A stretch of DNA of 64,000 nucleotides from Actinomadura syzygii (GTDB taxonomy: Bacteria; Actinomycetota; Actinomycetes; Streptosporangiales; Streptosporangiaceae), in the NCBI RefSeq assembly GCF_008085905.1, contig NZ_VSFF01000001.1:558001-622000 (forward strand), read 5' to 3'. Every line of letters starts with the position of its first letter. Within the stretch, counting starts at the first letter, position 1. Under the pieces are notes generated by a model. That model saw nothing but the letters and a program-made list of their open reading frames with translations, did no database searches and was not told the origin of the DNA. Positions 26,483 through 34,903 of this stretch are shown one piece after another. The position numbers and the translations under genes were made by a program.

Positions 26483-28559
26483 CGACGGTCCTCCACCGGC
26501 GGCTCTTCACCAGGTGGGTCTGGATGTCGAGCATGACCTCGCCGGGCCGCGGGGTGAGCCGCGTCCAGGCGCCGTCGGCGTCGAGCGCCCACGCGTGGGT
26601 GCTCGCGTCCATGGCCCGGTCGAGCAGGGCGAGCAGGTCGTCGCGCTGCGCCCGGTCGGTGACGGTGACGAGCGCCTCGACGCGGCGGTCCAGGTTGCGG
26701 TGCATGAGGTCGGCGCTGCCGATCCACACCTCCGGCTCGCCGCCGTTCTCGAACGCGAACACGCGGGAGTGCTCCAGGAACCGGCCGAGGACGCTCCGCA
26801 CCCGGACGGTCTCCGACAACCCGGGCACGCCGGGACGCAGCGCGCAGATCCCGCGGACCCAGACGTCCACCGGCACCCCGGCCCGCGACGCCCGGTACAG
26901 CGCGTCGGTGATCACCTCGTCCACCAGCGAGTTGCACTTGATCCTGATCCGCGCGGAATGCCCAGCCCGGTGGTTGTCGATCTCGTGCTCGATCCGCTGG
27001 ACGAGCCCCGACCGCAGGCTGTTCGGCGCGACGAGCAGCCGGTGGTAGGAGCTCTGCCGCGAGTAGCCGGTGAGGTGGTTGAACAGGGCGCTGACGTCCT
27101 CGCCGACCTCGGGGTCAGCGGTGAGGAGCCCGAAGTCCTCGTAGAGGCGGGCGGTCTTCGGGTGGTAGTTGCCGGTGCCGATGTGGCAGTACCGGCGGAG
27201 CTGCCCCTCCGCGTCCTGCCGGACGATCAGCGCCAGCTTGCAGTGCGTCTTCAACCCGACGAACCCGTAGACGACGTGGCAGCCCGCCGTCTCCAGCTTC
27301 CGCGCCCAGGCGATGTTGGCGCGCTCGTCGAACCGGGCCTTCAGCTCGACGACGACCACGACCTGCTTGCCCGCCTCGGCGGCGGCCATCAGCGCGTCCA
27401 CGATCGGGGAGTCGCCGGACGTCCGGTACAGCGTCTGCTTGATCGCGAGGACGCGCGGGTCGGTGGCCGCGTCCTCGATCAGCCGCTGGACGGTCGTCGT
27501 GAACGAGTCGTAGGGGTGGTGGACGAGCACGTCCCGCTCACGGATCGCGCTGAAGATGCTCGCATCCTCCGGCAGCGCCTCCTTCGACGGGACGAAAGGG
27601 GGATATTTGAGCTCCGGCCGGTCGAGGTCGGCGATGGCGGCGAGCCCGCCGAGGTCGAGCGGGCCGCCGACGCGGTAGATCTGGCCCTCGTCCACCGCCA
27701 GCTCGGACGTGAGCAGCTCCAGCACCCCGGCGGAGATCGACTCCTCCACCTCAAGGCGGACGACCGGGCCGAACCGGCGGCGCAGCAGCTCCCGCTCCAG
27801 CGCCTGGAGGAGGCCCTCGCTGATGTCGTCGTCGATCTCCAGGTCCTGGTTGCGGGTGACGCGGAAGGCGTGGTGCTCGACGACCTCCATCCCGACGAAC
27901 AGCTGGCCGAGATGGGCCGCGATCACGTCCTCCAGCGGGGTGAACCGGTCCGGGGACGCCTCGATGAAGCGCGGCAGGAGCGGCGGCACCTTGACGCGGG
28001 CGAACATCGTCGCGTCCGTCTCCGGGTCCCGGACGATCACCGCGAGGTTCAGCGACAGCCCCGAGATGTACGGGAACGGGTGCGCGGAGTCGACGACGAG
28101 CGGCGTGAGGACGGGGTATATCCGGTCGCGGAACAGGCGGCGCAGCCGCTCCTGCTCGGTCTCGGCCAGCTCGTCCCAGCGCAGGATGTCGATGCCCTCG
28201 TCGCCGAGCGCGGGCTGGACCTCGTCGCGGAAGACGGCGGCGTGCCGCAGCATCAGCTCGTGCGCGACCTCGCCGGTGCGCTGGAGCACCTCGCGCGGCT
28301 GCCGCCCGCTCGCGGACTGGACGGCGAGCCCGGTCGCCATCCGGCGGGCGAGCCCGGCGACGCGGACCATGAAGAACTCGTCCAGGTTGCTGGCGAAGAT
28401 CGACAGGAACCGGACGCGCTCCAGCAGCGGCAGCGTCGGATCCTCGGCCAGCTCCAGAACACGCTGGTTGAATCTGAGCCAGCTCTCCTCCCGGTCGAGG
28501 AAGCGGTCGTCGGGCAGCGCCTCGGCAGCGCGAGGGAGATGTCCTGGATTGACGGTCAT
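26475..28559 (-). CDS. ppk1: Polyphosphate kinase 1
   Basis: A full-length 694-residue Ppk1, which reversibly polymerises ATP gamma-phosphate into polyphosphate. The N domain starts [20 protein letters not shown]. The C1/C2 catalytic domains contain [12 protein letters not shown] (the autophosphorylated His) and [14 protein letters not shown] (the second His), plus the [13 protein letters not shown] block. It heads an operon with mutT1 and faces the CYTH-CHAD gene. Upstream direct repeats resemble PHO boxes, in keeping with PhoP control of ppk in Streptomyces. Confidence 0.96.
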   Translation of the reverse strand: MTVNPGHLPRAAEALPDDRFLDREESWLRFNQRVLELAEDPTLPLLERVRFLSIFASNLDEFFMVRVAGLARRMATGLAVQSASGRQPREVLQRTGEVAHELMLRHAAVFRDEVQPALGDEGIDILRWDELAETEQERLRRLFRDRIYPVLTPLVVDSAHPFPYISGLSLNLAVIVRDPETDATMFARVKVPPLLPRFIEASPDRFTPLEDVIAAHLGQLFVGMEVVEHHAFRVTRNQDLEIDDDISEGLLQALERELLRRRFGPVVRLEVEESISAGVLELLTSELAVDEGQIYRVGGPLDLGGLAAIADLDRPELKYPPFVPSKEALPEDASIFSAIRERDVLVHHPYDSFTTTVQRLIEDAATDPRVLAIKQTLYRTSGDSPIVDALMAAAEAGKQVVVVVELKARFDERANIAWARKLETAGCHVVYGFVGLKTHCKLALIVRQDAEGQLRRYCHIGTGNYHPKTARLYEDFGLLTADPEVGEDVSALFNHLTGYSRQSSYHRLLVAPNSLRSGLVQRIEHEIDNHRAGHSARIRIKCNSLVDEVITDALYRASRAGVPVDVWVRGICALRPGVPGLSETVRVRSVLGRFLEHSRVFAFENGGEPEVWIGSADLMHRNLDRRVEALVTVTDRAQRDDLLALLDRAMDASTHAWALDADGAWTRLTPRPGEVMLDIQTHLVKSRRWRTVDG

Positions 28560-28581
28560 GCCGGAATTTTCTCCAAGGAAA

Positions 28582-28668
28582 GTGAACGGCAGTCGAACTC
28601 GGTTGTTACGCCCACGTATCCGACTCTCCGATCGTTCCCGGAGTTCCCGCAGTTCACTCGGCGTACCC
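28582..28668. promoter_or_regulatory. PHO-box-like direct repeats upstream of ppk1
   Basis: On the minus strand GTTCGAC-TGCC-GTTCACT lies at 28598-28582, two units at 11-base pitch. On the plus strand GTTCCCG (28634), GTTCCCG (28643), GTTCACT (28652) and GTACCC (28663) repeat at 9-11 bases. Streptomyces PhoP recognises GTTCACC-N4-GTTCACC direct repeats, so these are candidate PhoP sites. Confidence 0.45.
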
Positions 28669-28686
28669 GGCGGCGATCGCGACCCA

Positions 28687-29247
28687 CTACGGTGCGGACT
28701 CGCCCGTGATCAGGCGGTGGCCGAGCCGTCCGGCCAGCTCCGCCACGAAGGCGTCGGAGAGCCGCGGCCAGTTCCAGAAGCGCAGGCCCAGCTCCGCGAA
28801 CGCGCACGAGGTCGGCCAGATCCAGCCATTCAGGGCAGTCCGGGCGCCGCAGCGGGCGCAGACGAGCGACCCCGGGCCGCCCTCCAGCCACTCCTCCACC
28901 TCCGCGAGGACGACCTCGAACGGCAGCCAGGCGTCGCAGTTCGGGCAGGCGACCCGGTCGTCCTCCCGGACCGTTCCGTAGAAGGCGCTGCGGCCGACGT
29001 CCACCTCCAGGCCGTTCGGCCACACGTCGGGGAATCCGCCCAGGTCACCCGCGAGGACCGTGGTGGCGGCGGGGCCGGGCGCGTGGCCGCCGGGGACGTC
29101 GCCGAGCACGCAGTCGGTCCGGTCCGCGACCACGATCCCGGCGCCCACGAGACGGTCGAGAAGGGCGCGGGCGAGATCGGGCGCTTCCCCGGGATGGGCG
29201 TCGACGTCCGCGACCCACCGGCTGCGCTCCCCCACAAATCCACACAT
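28687..29247 (-). CDS. Zinc-ribbon-type hypothetical protein
   Basis: A 186-residue protein with two CxxC pairs 35 residues apart ([12 protein letters not shown] and [12 protein letters not shown]), a zinc-ribbon pattern. Trp-rich flanks follow ([17 protein letters not shown]). The first half, [20 protein letters not shown], resembles nothing I can name. The start is uncertain: the ATG at 29247 is used because conserved-looking sequence begins soon after, but a GTG five codons in is possible. The 87 bases to the divergent pentapeptide gene hold both promoters. Confidence 0.65.
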   Translation of the reverse strand: MCGFVGERSRWVADVDAHPGEAPDLARALLDRLVGAGIVVADRTDCVLGDVPGGHAPGPAATTVLAGDLGGFPDVWPNGLEVDVGRSAFYGTVREDDRVACPNCDAWLPFEVVLAEVEEWLEGGPGSLVCARCGARTALNGWIWPTSCAFAELGLRFWNWPRLSDAFVAELAGRLGHRLITGESAP

Positions 29248-29334
29248 TACGCCGCGCGAGGTCACCGTGGGGGAGTACCGACCTGGCCACCTGGAGGGCT
29301 TCACTCGGTAAGGCCCCGTGGGTAGAACGAAACC

Positions 29335-30960
29335 GTGACCTCTCACGAGCCCTCGTCGCCGTACACGACCGCCGTCTTCTGGCCGCGCTGCTCTGCCGTC
29401 GACGGATGCACCGGACGCACCTCCGGATCCTCCGGGCGCTGCCCCGCCCATCTGCGTCCCCGCGACTTCGAGCGGTTCGTGGCGTCGCTGCGTCCCGGGG
29501 GCGACCTCGACCTGCGCGGGGTCACGATCCCCGCCTGGCTGCTGGACGCCGTCCTCGACGCCGTCACCGGGCCCGACGGCCGCCCCCACCTCGGCCGGAC
29601 GCGGTTCGACGGCGCGGTCCTGCCGACCGACGCCGGGCTGCGCGGCTTCTGCGTCGAGGGCGACAGCTCGTTCGACGGCGCCTGCTTCCTCGGCGCCGCG
29701 TCCTTCTTCGACGCGCGGTTCTTCGGGCACGTCTCGTTCCGGGGCGCGCGGTTCGGCCGCAACGTCTCCTTCCACGGCGTGCGGTTCCACCAGCACACCT
29801 CGTTCGAGGAGGCCGTGTTCGCCGGGGACGTCCTGTTCGGCGAGGCCGCCTGGAACGCCGACGCCTCCTTCCGGCGGGCCGTGTTCATGGGCGCCGCCTG
29901 TTTCGACCGTGCCAAGTTCGGCCGGGACGCCGCCATGCAGGCCGCGTGCTTCGGCGGGGCCGTGTCGTTCCGGCGCGTCCAGGTCGCCCGGCACGCCCGC
30001 TTCGAGCGGACGAAGTTCCGCCAGGGGCTCTGGCTCGGCCCCCTCGTCGCGGGCGGCCGGATCGGGCTCGCCGACGTCACCGCGCACGGCGGGCTCCGCG
30101 TCCACGCGTCGGCGCGGCAGGTCACGGCGCACGGCGCGGCCGTCCACGGGGAGGCCGACTTCCGGCTCCGGCACGCCGAACTCGACCTGGAGGACGCCGT
30201 CTTCGACGGGACGGCGTCCGTCCGCGCCCTCGCCCACCCCATCCAGGGCCTCCCCGAACCCGCCTGGGCCACCGCCTCCCCCCGCCGCCCGGTCGGCCTG
30301 AGCGTTGGGACGGGCGCCCGGACGAGCGTTGGGACGGGCGTTGGGACGGGCGTTGGGACGGGTGCCGGGGCGGACGTTCGGACGGGCGCCGGTGACGGGC
30401 CGTTCGGCGAGGGCGCCGGGGCGGGGCGGGCTTTCGGAACGGTCCGGGTGACGTCGCTGCGGCGGGTCGACGCGAAGCGGGTGCGTCTCGACGGCGTCGA
30501 CCTGAGCGACTGCGCCTTCCTCGGCCTGCGGCGGCCGGACGCGCTGCACCTCACCGGCGGCTGCGCGTTCGCGCGGACGCCCGGCCGGACCTGGCCGCGC
30601 CGCTCGCCGGGCCGCGCCGTCCTCGCCGACGACCTCGCCCACCTCCGGCCGCCGGCGTCCGGCGCGCGGCTCGCCGCGCTGTACTGGGACCTCGCGCGGG
30701 CCGCCGCCGACTCCGGGCACGGCCGGCTCTCCCGCGACTTCCGGTACAACGCGCTTGAGCTGCGGCGACACAGCGAGCCCGTCCCGTGGCGGCGCTGGGG
30801 GCTGCACCTCATGTGGGTCACCTGCGGTTACGGGCTGCGGGCCGGACGGGCCGTCGCCTGGCTCGCCTTCATCGTGGCGCTCGTCTGCTGCGGGGCGACG
30901 CTGCTGGGTCACGACAATGAGCAGGAGATCGTCCCCTACTTGAGCGTTCCCCGAACATAA
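29335..30960 (+). CDS. Pentapeptide-repeat membrane protein
   Basis: A 541-residue protein. Residues about 100-240 are pentapeptide repeats of the A-x-F type (SFDGACFLGAASFFDARF, SFRGARFGRNVSFHGVRF), predicted to form a square right-handed beta-helix. Short N-terminal Cys pairs precede it (PRCSAVDGC). A glycine/threonine repeat tract (SVGTGVGTG) interrupts the helix near residue 325. A single C-terminal membrane helix (AVAWLAFIVALVCCGATLL) anchors it. Some pentapeptide proteins mimic DNA, but a membrane anchor argues for a scaffold role. GTG start. Confidence 0.82.
   Translation: MTSHEPSSPYTTAVFWPRCSAVDGCTGRTSGSSGRCPAHLRPRDFERFVASLRPGGDLDLRGVTIPAWLLDAVLDAVTGPDGRPHLGRTRFDGAVLPTDAGLRGFCVEGDSSFDGACFLGAASFFDARFFGHVSFRGARFGRNVSFHGVRFHQHTSFEEAVFAGDVLFGEAAWNADASFRRAVFMGAACFDRAKFGRDAAMQAACFGGAVSFRRVQVARHARFERTKFRQGLWLGPLVAGGRIGLADVTAHGGLRVHASARQVTAHGAAVHGEADFRLRHAELDLEDAVFDGTASVRALAHPIQGLPEPAWATASPRRPVGLSVGTGARTSVGTGVGTGVGTGAGADVRTGAGDGPFGEGAGAGRAFGTVRVTSLRRVDAKRVRLDGVDLSDCAFLGLRRPDALHLTGGCAFARTPGRTWPRRSPGRAVLADDLAHLRPPASGARLAALYWDLARAAADSGHGRLSRDFRYNALELRRHSEPVPWRRWGLHLMWVTCGYGLRAGRAVAWLAFIVALVCCGATLLGHDNEQEIVPYLSVPRT
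30303..30363 (+). repeat. 12-bp GTTGGGACGGGC repeat in the pentapeptide gene
   Basis: Four copies of gttgggacgggc or a one-base variant occur in phase, encoding VGTG units. The tract lies in a linker-like segment and is absent from the beta-helix proper. It looks like slippage expansion. Confidence 0.7.
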
Positions 30961-31041
30961 CTCGCCGGTGCGGGCCCCTCCGGGTTCGGCGAAATGAGGC
31001 GCGGCCTTGTTTTGTCAGACCCATGGGTAATCATTCTTGTT

Positions 31042-31359
31042 ATGAGCAGAGACACCCATCCGGGGGTGCAGTGCCCGCACTGCCAATCGCATCTCGCGCT
31101 CGTCCCCGTGCCCGGAAACCCCGCGTCCGGAAACTCCGCCGTCCCACCGATCCCCGTCGTGCCGATCACGCCGAAGGAGGAATGGCAGCCGCCGCCCGTC
31201 GCCGAAGTGCTCGCGGTTTACGCGGGGCGCGTGAAGGACTCCGCCACCGCGTCCCGCGGCGCCGCGAAGGTCAGGGAAAGCCTCAACCGCGCGCGGTCCG
31301 CCGGCACGCAGCGGCGGGCCGCCCAGAAAACGGCCCGCCGCACACCCAAAAGCGCCTGA
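31042..31359 (+). CDS. Small hypothetical protein with one CxxC
   Basis: A 105-residue protein. The N-terminus VQCPHCQSHLALVPVP has a single CxxC. A proline-rich middle and a basic C-terminus follow (RVKDSATASRGAAKVRESL, QRRAAQKTARRTP). The start is the ATG at 31042 (MSRDTHPG); sequence upstream is not protein-like. Function unknown. Between this gene and 31480 there is only a CGCCCCAATGAC direct repeat. Confidence 0.6.
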   Translation: MSRDTHPGVQCPHCQSHLALVPVPGNPASGNSAVPPIPVVPITPKEEWQPPPVAEVLAVYAGRVKDSATASRGAAKVRESLNRARSAGTQRRAAQKTARRTPKSA

Positions 31360-31480
31360 TCACATCCCGAACACTAACGACCCCTCGCCCCAATGACTCG
31401 CCCCAATGACACGACACGTCCCCGCGACGACTCGAACACGACCCGCACGCGCCCCGAACGCTCCTCCAAGGGCGACGCGA

Positions 31481-31512
31481 AAGGGACGGCACCGGGTGGG
31501 CGCCGTCCCCTT
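31481..31512 (-). terminator. Hairpin terminator of the sigma/CU044_5270 operon
   Basis: An 8-bp perfect stem (GGGACGGC) extended by AA/TT lies 12 bases beyond the stop at 31524. On the minus strand it is followed by TTTCG. Probable intrinsic terminator with a short U-run. Confidence 0.6.
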
Positions 31513-31523
31513 CCGTAACACGG

Positions 31524-32678
31524 TCACTTGGGCTGCGCGTCAGTCCATTCCGCGGTGACCCCGACCATCGAGTTAAGGACCTGACCGGCCTTGAACTCGG
31601 CTCCGGCCGAGGGCTTCAACAGGATGCTGTCGAAGGCCAGCGCGGTTCCCGTGGACAGGTCGAGCACCACCCGATGGCGGATCACTCCGGCGTCCGTCCG
31701 CTCGTCCACGGCGACGGCGTCGCCCTTGCGCCCCTCCGAGTCGGTGACCTTCCCGATCGACTTCACCTGCGGCAGCCCGGCCAGCACCCGGAAGGCGGCC
31801 GACCGCACCGCGGGCTTCACCGGCATGCCCACCACGCCGCGCGCCACCTCGAACAGCCACGCGTCCGCCCCCATCGGGACGTCGCCCTCGGTGCTGTGGC
31901 CCTTGTACCCGCGCAGCAGTTCGGCCTTGAGCTTCGCCGGGTCGGACGGCAGCGACCGCAGGTCCTTCATGGTCACGTTCCGGCCGAGCCAGAAGATCGT
32001 GCCGTCCTTCAGCGGGCTGCTGCTGAGCCTGCGCTCGCTGGGCGCCGCGCGGAGCACGAGCGGCTTGCGGAACTTGTTCCCGGGGGTGATCGAGACCTGC
32101 ACGTTGAAGGTGGTCGGCGAACCGGCGCGCTGCCACGCCTGCGCGTCCCGCATCGTCGCGGGCTTCACGTCGAGCTGGTGGACGGCGCCCCACATCCGGC
32201 CGGTCGGGCTGCTCGGCACCCAGCCCTCCTCCATCTGCCGCATGACGACGGTGTAGGCCGCGTCGCCCTTGCCCACCCGGTAGTAGTGGGACGCGATCGT
32301 CCGGTCGTGCCAGTAGGTCCGCACCTTGTCGGGCTGCCCGGCCGCCTTGTCCGCCGCCGTCAGCAGGACGGTCTTCACGTCGATCACCTGCTCGGCGCCC
32401 GCGCCGGGGGCGTGCCGCGCCGGGCCGTCCCCGCCCGTCGGGACGAGCGTCACCGCCGCCACGGCCCCCGCCGCGACCGCCCCGGCGAGCCCGAGCCCCC
32501 ACACCGGGCGCACCCGCCTCCGCCGGTCCGGGACCACCGCCCGCACAGGGGCCTCGCCCCGCGAGACCGTCGCCATCGCCTGTGCCAGTTCGGCATGCCG
32601 CACCCGCTCGTCGAGCGGCGCGGCCGGGTCCAGTTCGGCGGGACGCGCGTCCCGCAGCGTCCGCATCGCGTCCTTCAT
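31524..32678 (-). CDS. CU044_5270 family protein, probable membrane partner of the ECF sigma
   Basis: A 384-residue protein. A cytoplasmic N-terminus of about 55 residues contains ERVRHAELAQAMATVSRGE. One membrane segment follows (VWGLGLAGAVAAGAVAAVTLV), then an extracytoplasmic domain of about 300 residues. This matches CU044_5270 proteins, which in actinomycetes follow ECF sigma genes and are thought to act as anti-sigma factors or sensors. The ATG overlaps the sigma stop (ATGA). The anti-sigma role is inference from position and topology; no zinc anti-sigma motif is present. Confidence 0.82.
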   Translation of the reverse strand: MKDAMRTLRDARPAELDPAAPLDERVRHAELAQAMATVSRGEAPVRAVVPDRRRRVRPVWGLGLAGAVAAGAVAAVTLVPTGGDGPARHAPGAGAEQVIDVKTVLLTAADKAAGQPDKVRTYWHDRTIASHYYRVGKGDAAYTVVMRQMEEGWVPSSPTGRMWGAVHQLDVKPATMRDAQAWQRAGSPTTFNVQVSITPGNKFRKPLVLRAAPSERRLSSSPLKDGTIFWLGRNVTMKDLRSLPSDPAKLKAELLRGYKGHSTEGDVPMGADAWLFEVARGVVGMPVKPAVRSAAFRVLAGLPQVKSIGKVTDSEGRKGDAVAVDERTDAGVIRHRVVLDLSTGTALAFDSILLKPSAGAEFKAGQVLNSMVGVTAEWTDAQPK

Positions 32679-33481
32679 GACATCTCCTTACCGACGATCC
32701 CGACCCGCGTCCCGGCGGGCGTCCCATTGACCACCGCAGGCGCCGCCCCGGCGGCCCTCGCACGCCGCCCCCGCGGTACCTCCCGCGCACCTTCCGCCGC
32801 CCCCGCGGGCACCGTGCGCTGCCCCGACGGCGCGTCGTAGGCGTCCGCTGGCGCCCCGGCAGCCACCGTGTGCTGTCCGTGCGGCCCCTCGTGGGCGCTC
32901 GCCGGTGTCCCGGCGGGCATCGTGCGGTGCCCTTGCGGCCGTCGTCCCGTGGCCCTTCTGGGGCGTTCCTGCGGTGTGTCGTGTGTTTCTTCCGCGGCGC
33001 GGACCAGGCGGCGCCGGGCGCGGTGCAGCCGGACGCGCAGCGCGGCCGGTGAGCAGCCGACCACGCGGGCCGCGTCGCGCGGCGACAACCCCTGCCACGC
33101 GATCAGGACGAGGATCTCCTGGTCGCCTTCCGGCAGGGCCGCCATCGCGCGCAGGACGGCGAGCCGGTCGGTCACGTCCTCGGCGATGTCCCCGCCGGGG
33201 TCGGCCGCCGCCGTCCATCTGCCCAGCTCGGCCGCGAACGCCGCGCGCCGCGCCTCGGCTCGGTGTCCGGCGCGCAGCACGTTCCGCGCGACGCCGAGCA
33301 GCCACGGCAGCGGCGGCTCCGGGACGTCGGGGAGCCGCCGCCACGCGATCGTGAACGTCTCGGCCACCACCTCGTCCGCGTCCTGGCGTCCGACGCGGCT
33401 GGCGGCGTACGCCCACACGCGCTGCCGGCATTCGCCGTAGATCGCGGTGAAGCGTCTCTCGTCGGGGGCTTCATCTGCCAC
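32675..33481 (-). CDS. ECF RNA polymerase sigma factor with repeat tail
   Basis: A 268-residue ECF sigma. Region 2 is RFTAIYGECRQRVWAYAASR and VVAETFTIAWRRLP. Region 4 is LPEGDQEILVLIAWQGLSPR and VGCSPAALRVRLHRARRRL. The GTG at 33481 follows GGAGGAGCAGGCG. After region 4 a tail of about 90 residues carries three degenerate repeats of a G-Q/H-RTVPAGAPA type, which is unusual for the family. It is coupled to the CU044_5270 gene. Confidence 0.9.
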   Translation of the reverse strand: MADEAPDERRFTAIYGECRQRVWAYAASRVGRQDADEVVAETFTIAWRRLPDVPEPPLPWLLGVARNVLRAGHRAEARRAAFAAELGRWTAAADPGGDIAEDVTDRLAVLRAMAALPEGDQEILVLIAWQGLSPRDAARVVGCSPAALRVRLHRARRRLVRAAEETHDTPQERPRRATGRRPQGHRTMPAGTPASAHEGPHGQHTVAAGAPADAYDAPSGQRTVPAGAAEGAREVPRGRRARAAGAAPAVVNGTPAGTRVGIVGKEMS

Positions 33482-33709
33482 CGCCTGCTCCTCCGTCCCT
33501 CCGGGTTCTGACTGACACGGGGTAGTGGCGCGGGACGGGCCGCCGTTACACGACGGGCGTCGTCTTTCCGGAAGAGGTGTGTGGCGGCGCCACCGTTTCC
33601 AGTGCGTCCGGTGCATTCCGTCGATCGTGTGCCCTTAATATTTGTGCGCGACGGCGAGCAGCCTCCCCCCATTTCCGCGCGTCTCGCGCCGGGCCCAAGG
33701 AGCGGACAC

Positions 33710-34903
33710 ATGACCGCCATGCACGGCCGCGGCGCCGAACGCCTTCTCGGCGTCGCCGCTTCCCCGCACCTACTCCTCGTCGAGGACGACCCCGCCGACG
33801 CCATCCTGTTCGAGGACCTGCTGACCGAGGCGCAGCCCGACGTCCGGATCACGGTCGCGACCACGCTACGCGAGGCGCTCGGCGCGCTCCGCCCGGAGAT
33901 CCAGTGCGTGATCGTCGACCTGTCGCTGCCGGACGCGCACGGCCTCGACGCGCTCCGCCAGGTCCTCGCGCACGCGCCGGGCACCGCCGTCCTCGTGCTG
34001 ACCGGCCTCGCCGACGCGCACGTCGGGGTGGAGGCCGTCGCCGCCGGCGCGCAGGACTACCTCGTCAAGCAGGACATCGACAGCGCGCTGCTCACCCGCG
34101 CGATCAGCTACGCGATCGAGCGCAAGCGGGCCGACGAGTCCGAGCGGCAGCTCGTCGAGGCACGTGCGCTGAGCAGGGAGAACGCCCGACTTGAGCGGGG
34201 CCTGCTGCCGGTCCCGATCCTGCCGGACGACACCCTGCGCCACCACGCCCGCTACCGGCCGGGCCGCTACCGCGCGCTGCTCGGCGGCGACTTCCACGAC
34301 ACCGTGCAGACCGCGGACGGCGCCGTCCACGCCGTGATCGGCGACGTCAGCGGGCACGGCGCGGACGAGGCGTCGCTCGGGGTGCGGCTGCGCATGGCGT
34401 GGCGGACGCTCGTCCTCGCCGGGCACACCGGCGAACGGCTCCTCGACACGCTGGACGCCGTCCTGCAGCACGAGCGGTGGGGCGACGAGATCTTCACGAC
34501 GGTGTGCATGCTGACCATCGCTCCCGACCGGCGGTCGGCGCGGCTGCACCGGGCCGGTCATCCGCGCCCGCTGCTCTTCGGGCCGGACGGGGTGGAGCCC
34601 GTCCCGGACGCGCCGCGCGGCCCGGCCCTCGGCCTGTTCCCCGGCGCCGACTGGCCCGGCCTCGAACTCGAACTCGGCGACTCGTGGGGCCTGCTGCTCT
34701 ACACCGACGGCCTGATCGAGGGCCGCGCCGGGGACGAATACCTCGACCTGTCCGGGTTGACGGAGCTGGCGCGGGCCGCGCACGGCGACGGGCAGCAGGG
34801 CGACATCCTCCTGGACGGCCTCATCGCGGAGGCGGAACGTCTGAACGGCGGCGTCCTGTCCGACGACATGGCGATCCTCATGCTCAGCCGGGACGAGCCC
34901 TGA
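33710..34903 (+). CDS. Response regulator with PP2C-type (SpoIIE) phosphatase
   Basis: A 397-residue protein. Its receiver domain has LLLVEDDPADAILF, the phosphoacceptor Asp in CVIVDLSLPDAHG, and YLVKQD. A coiled linker leads to a SpoIIE/PP2C domain with LLGGDFHDTV and VIGDVSGHGADEA for metal binding. It resembles RsbU/IcfG-type phosphatases that dephosphorylate anti-sigma antagonists. ATG after AAGGAGCGGACAC. It is the first gene of a three-gene operon, overlapping the kinase by one base (TGATG). Confidence 0.93.
   Translation: MTAMHGRGAERLLGVAASPHLLLVEDDPADAILFEDLLTEAQPDVRITVATTLREALGALRPEIQCVIVDLSLPDAHGLDALRQVLAHAPGTAVLVLTGLADAHVGVEAVAAGAQDYLVKQDIDSALLTRAISYAIERKRADESERQLVEARALSRENARLERGLLPVPILPDDTLRHHARYRPGRYRALLGGDFHDTVQTADGAVHAVIGDVSGHGADEASLGVRLRMAWRTLVLAGHTGERLLDTLDAVLQHERWGDEIFTTVCMLTIAPDRRSARLHRAGHPRPLLFGPDGVEPVPDAPRGPALGLFPGADWPGLELELGDSWGLLLYTDGLIEGRAGDEYLDLSGLTELARAAHGDGQQGDILLDGLIAEAERLNGGVLSDDMAILMLSRDEP

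Noticed and set aside
26469..28709. A 746-codon plus-strand frame over ppk1.
   Set aside because: The minus strand encodes full-length Ppk1 with both catalytic His motifs.
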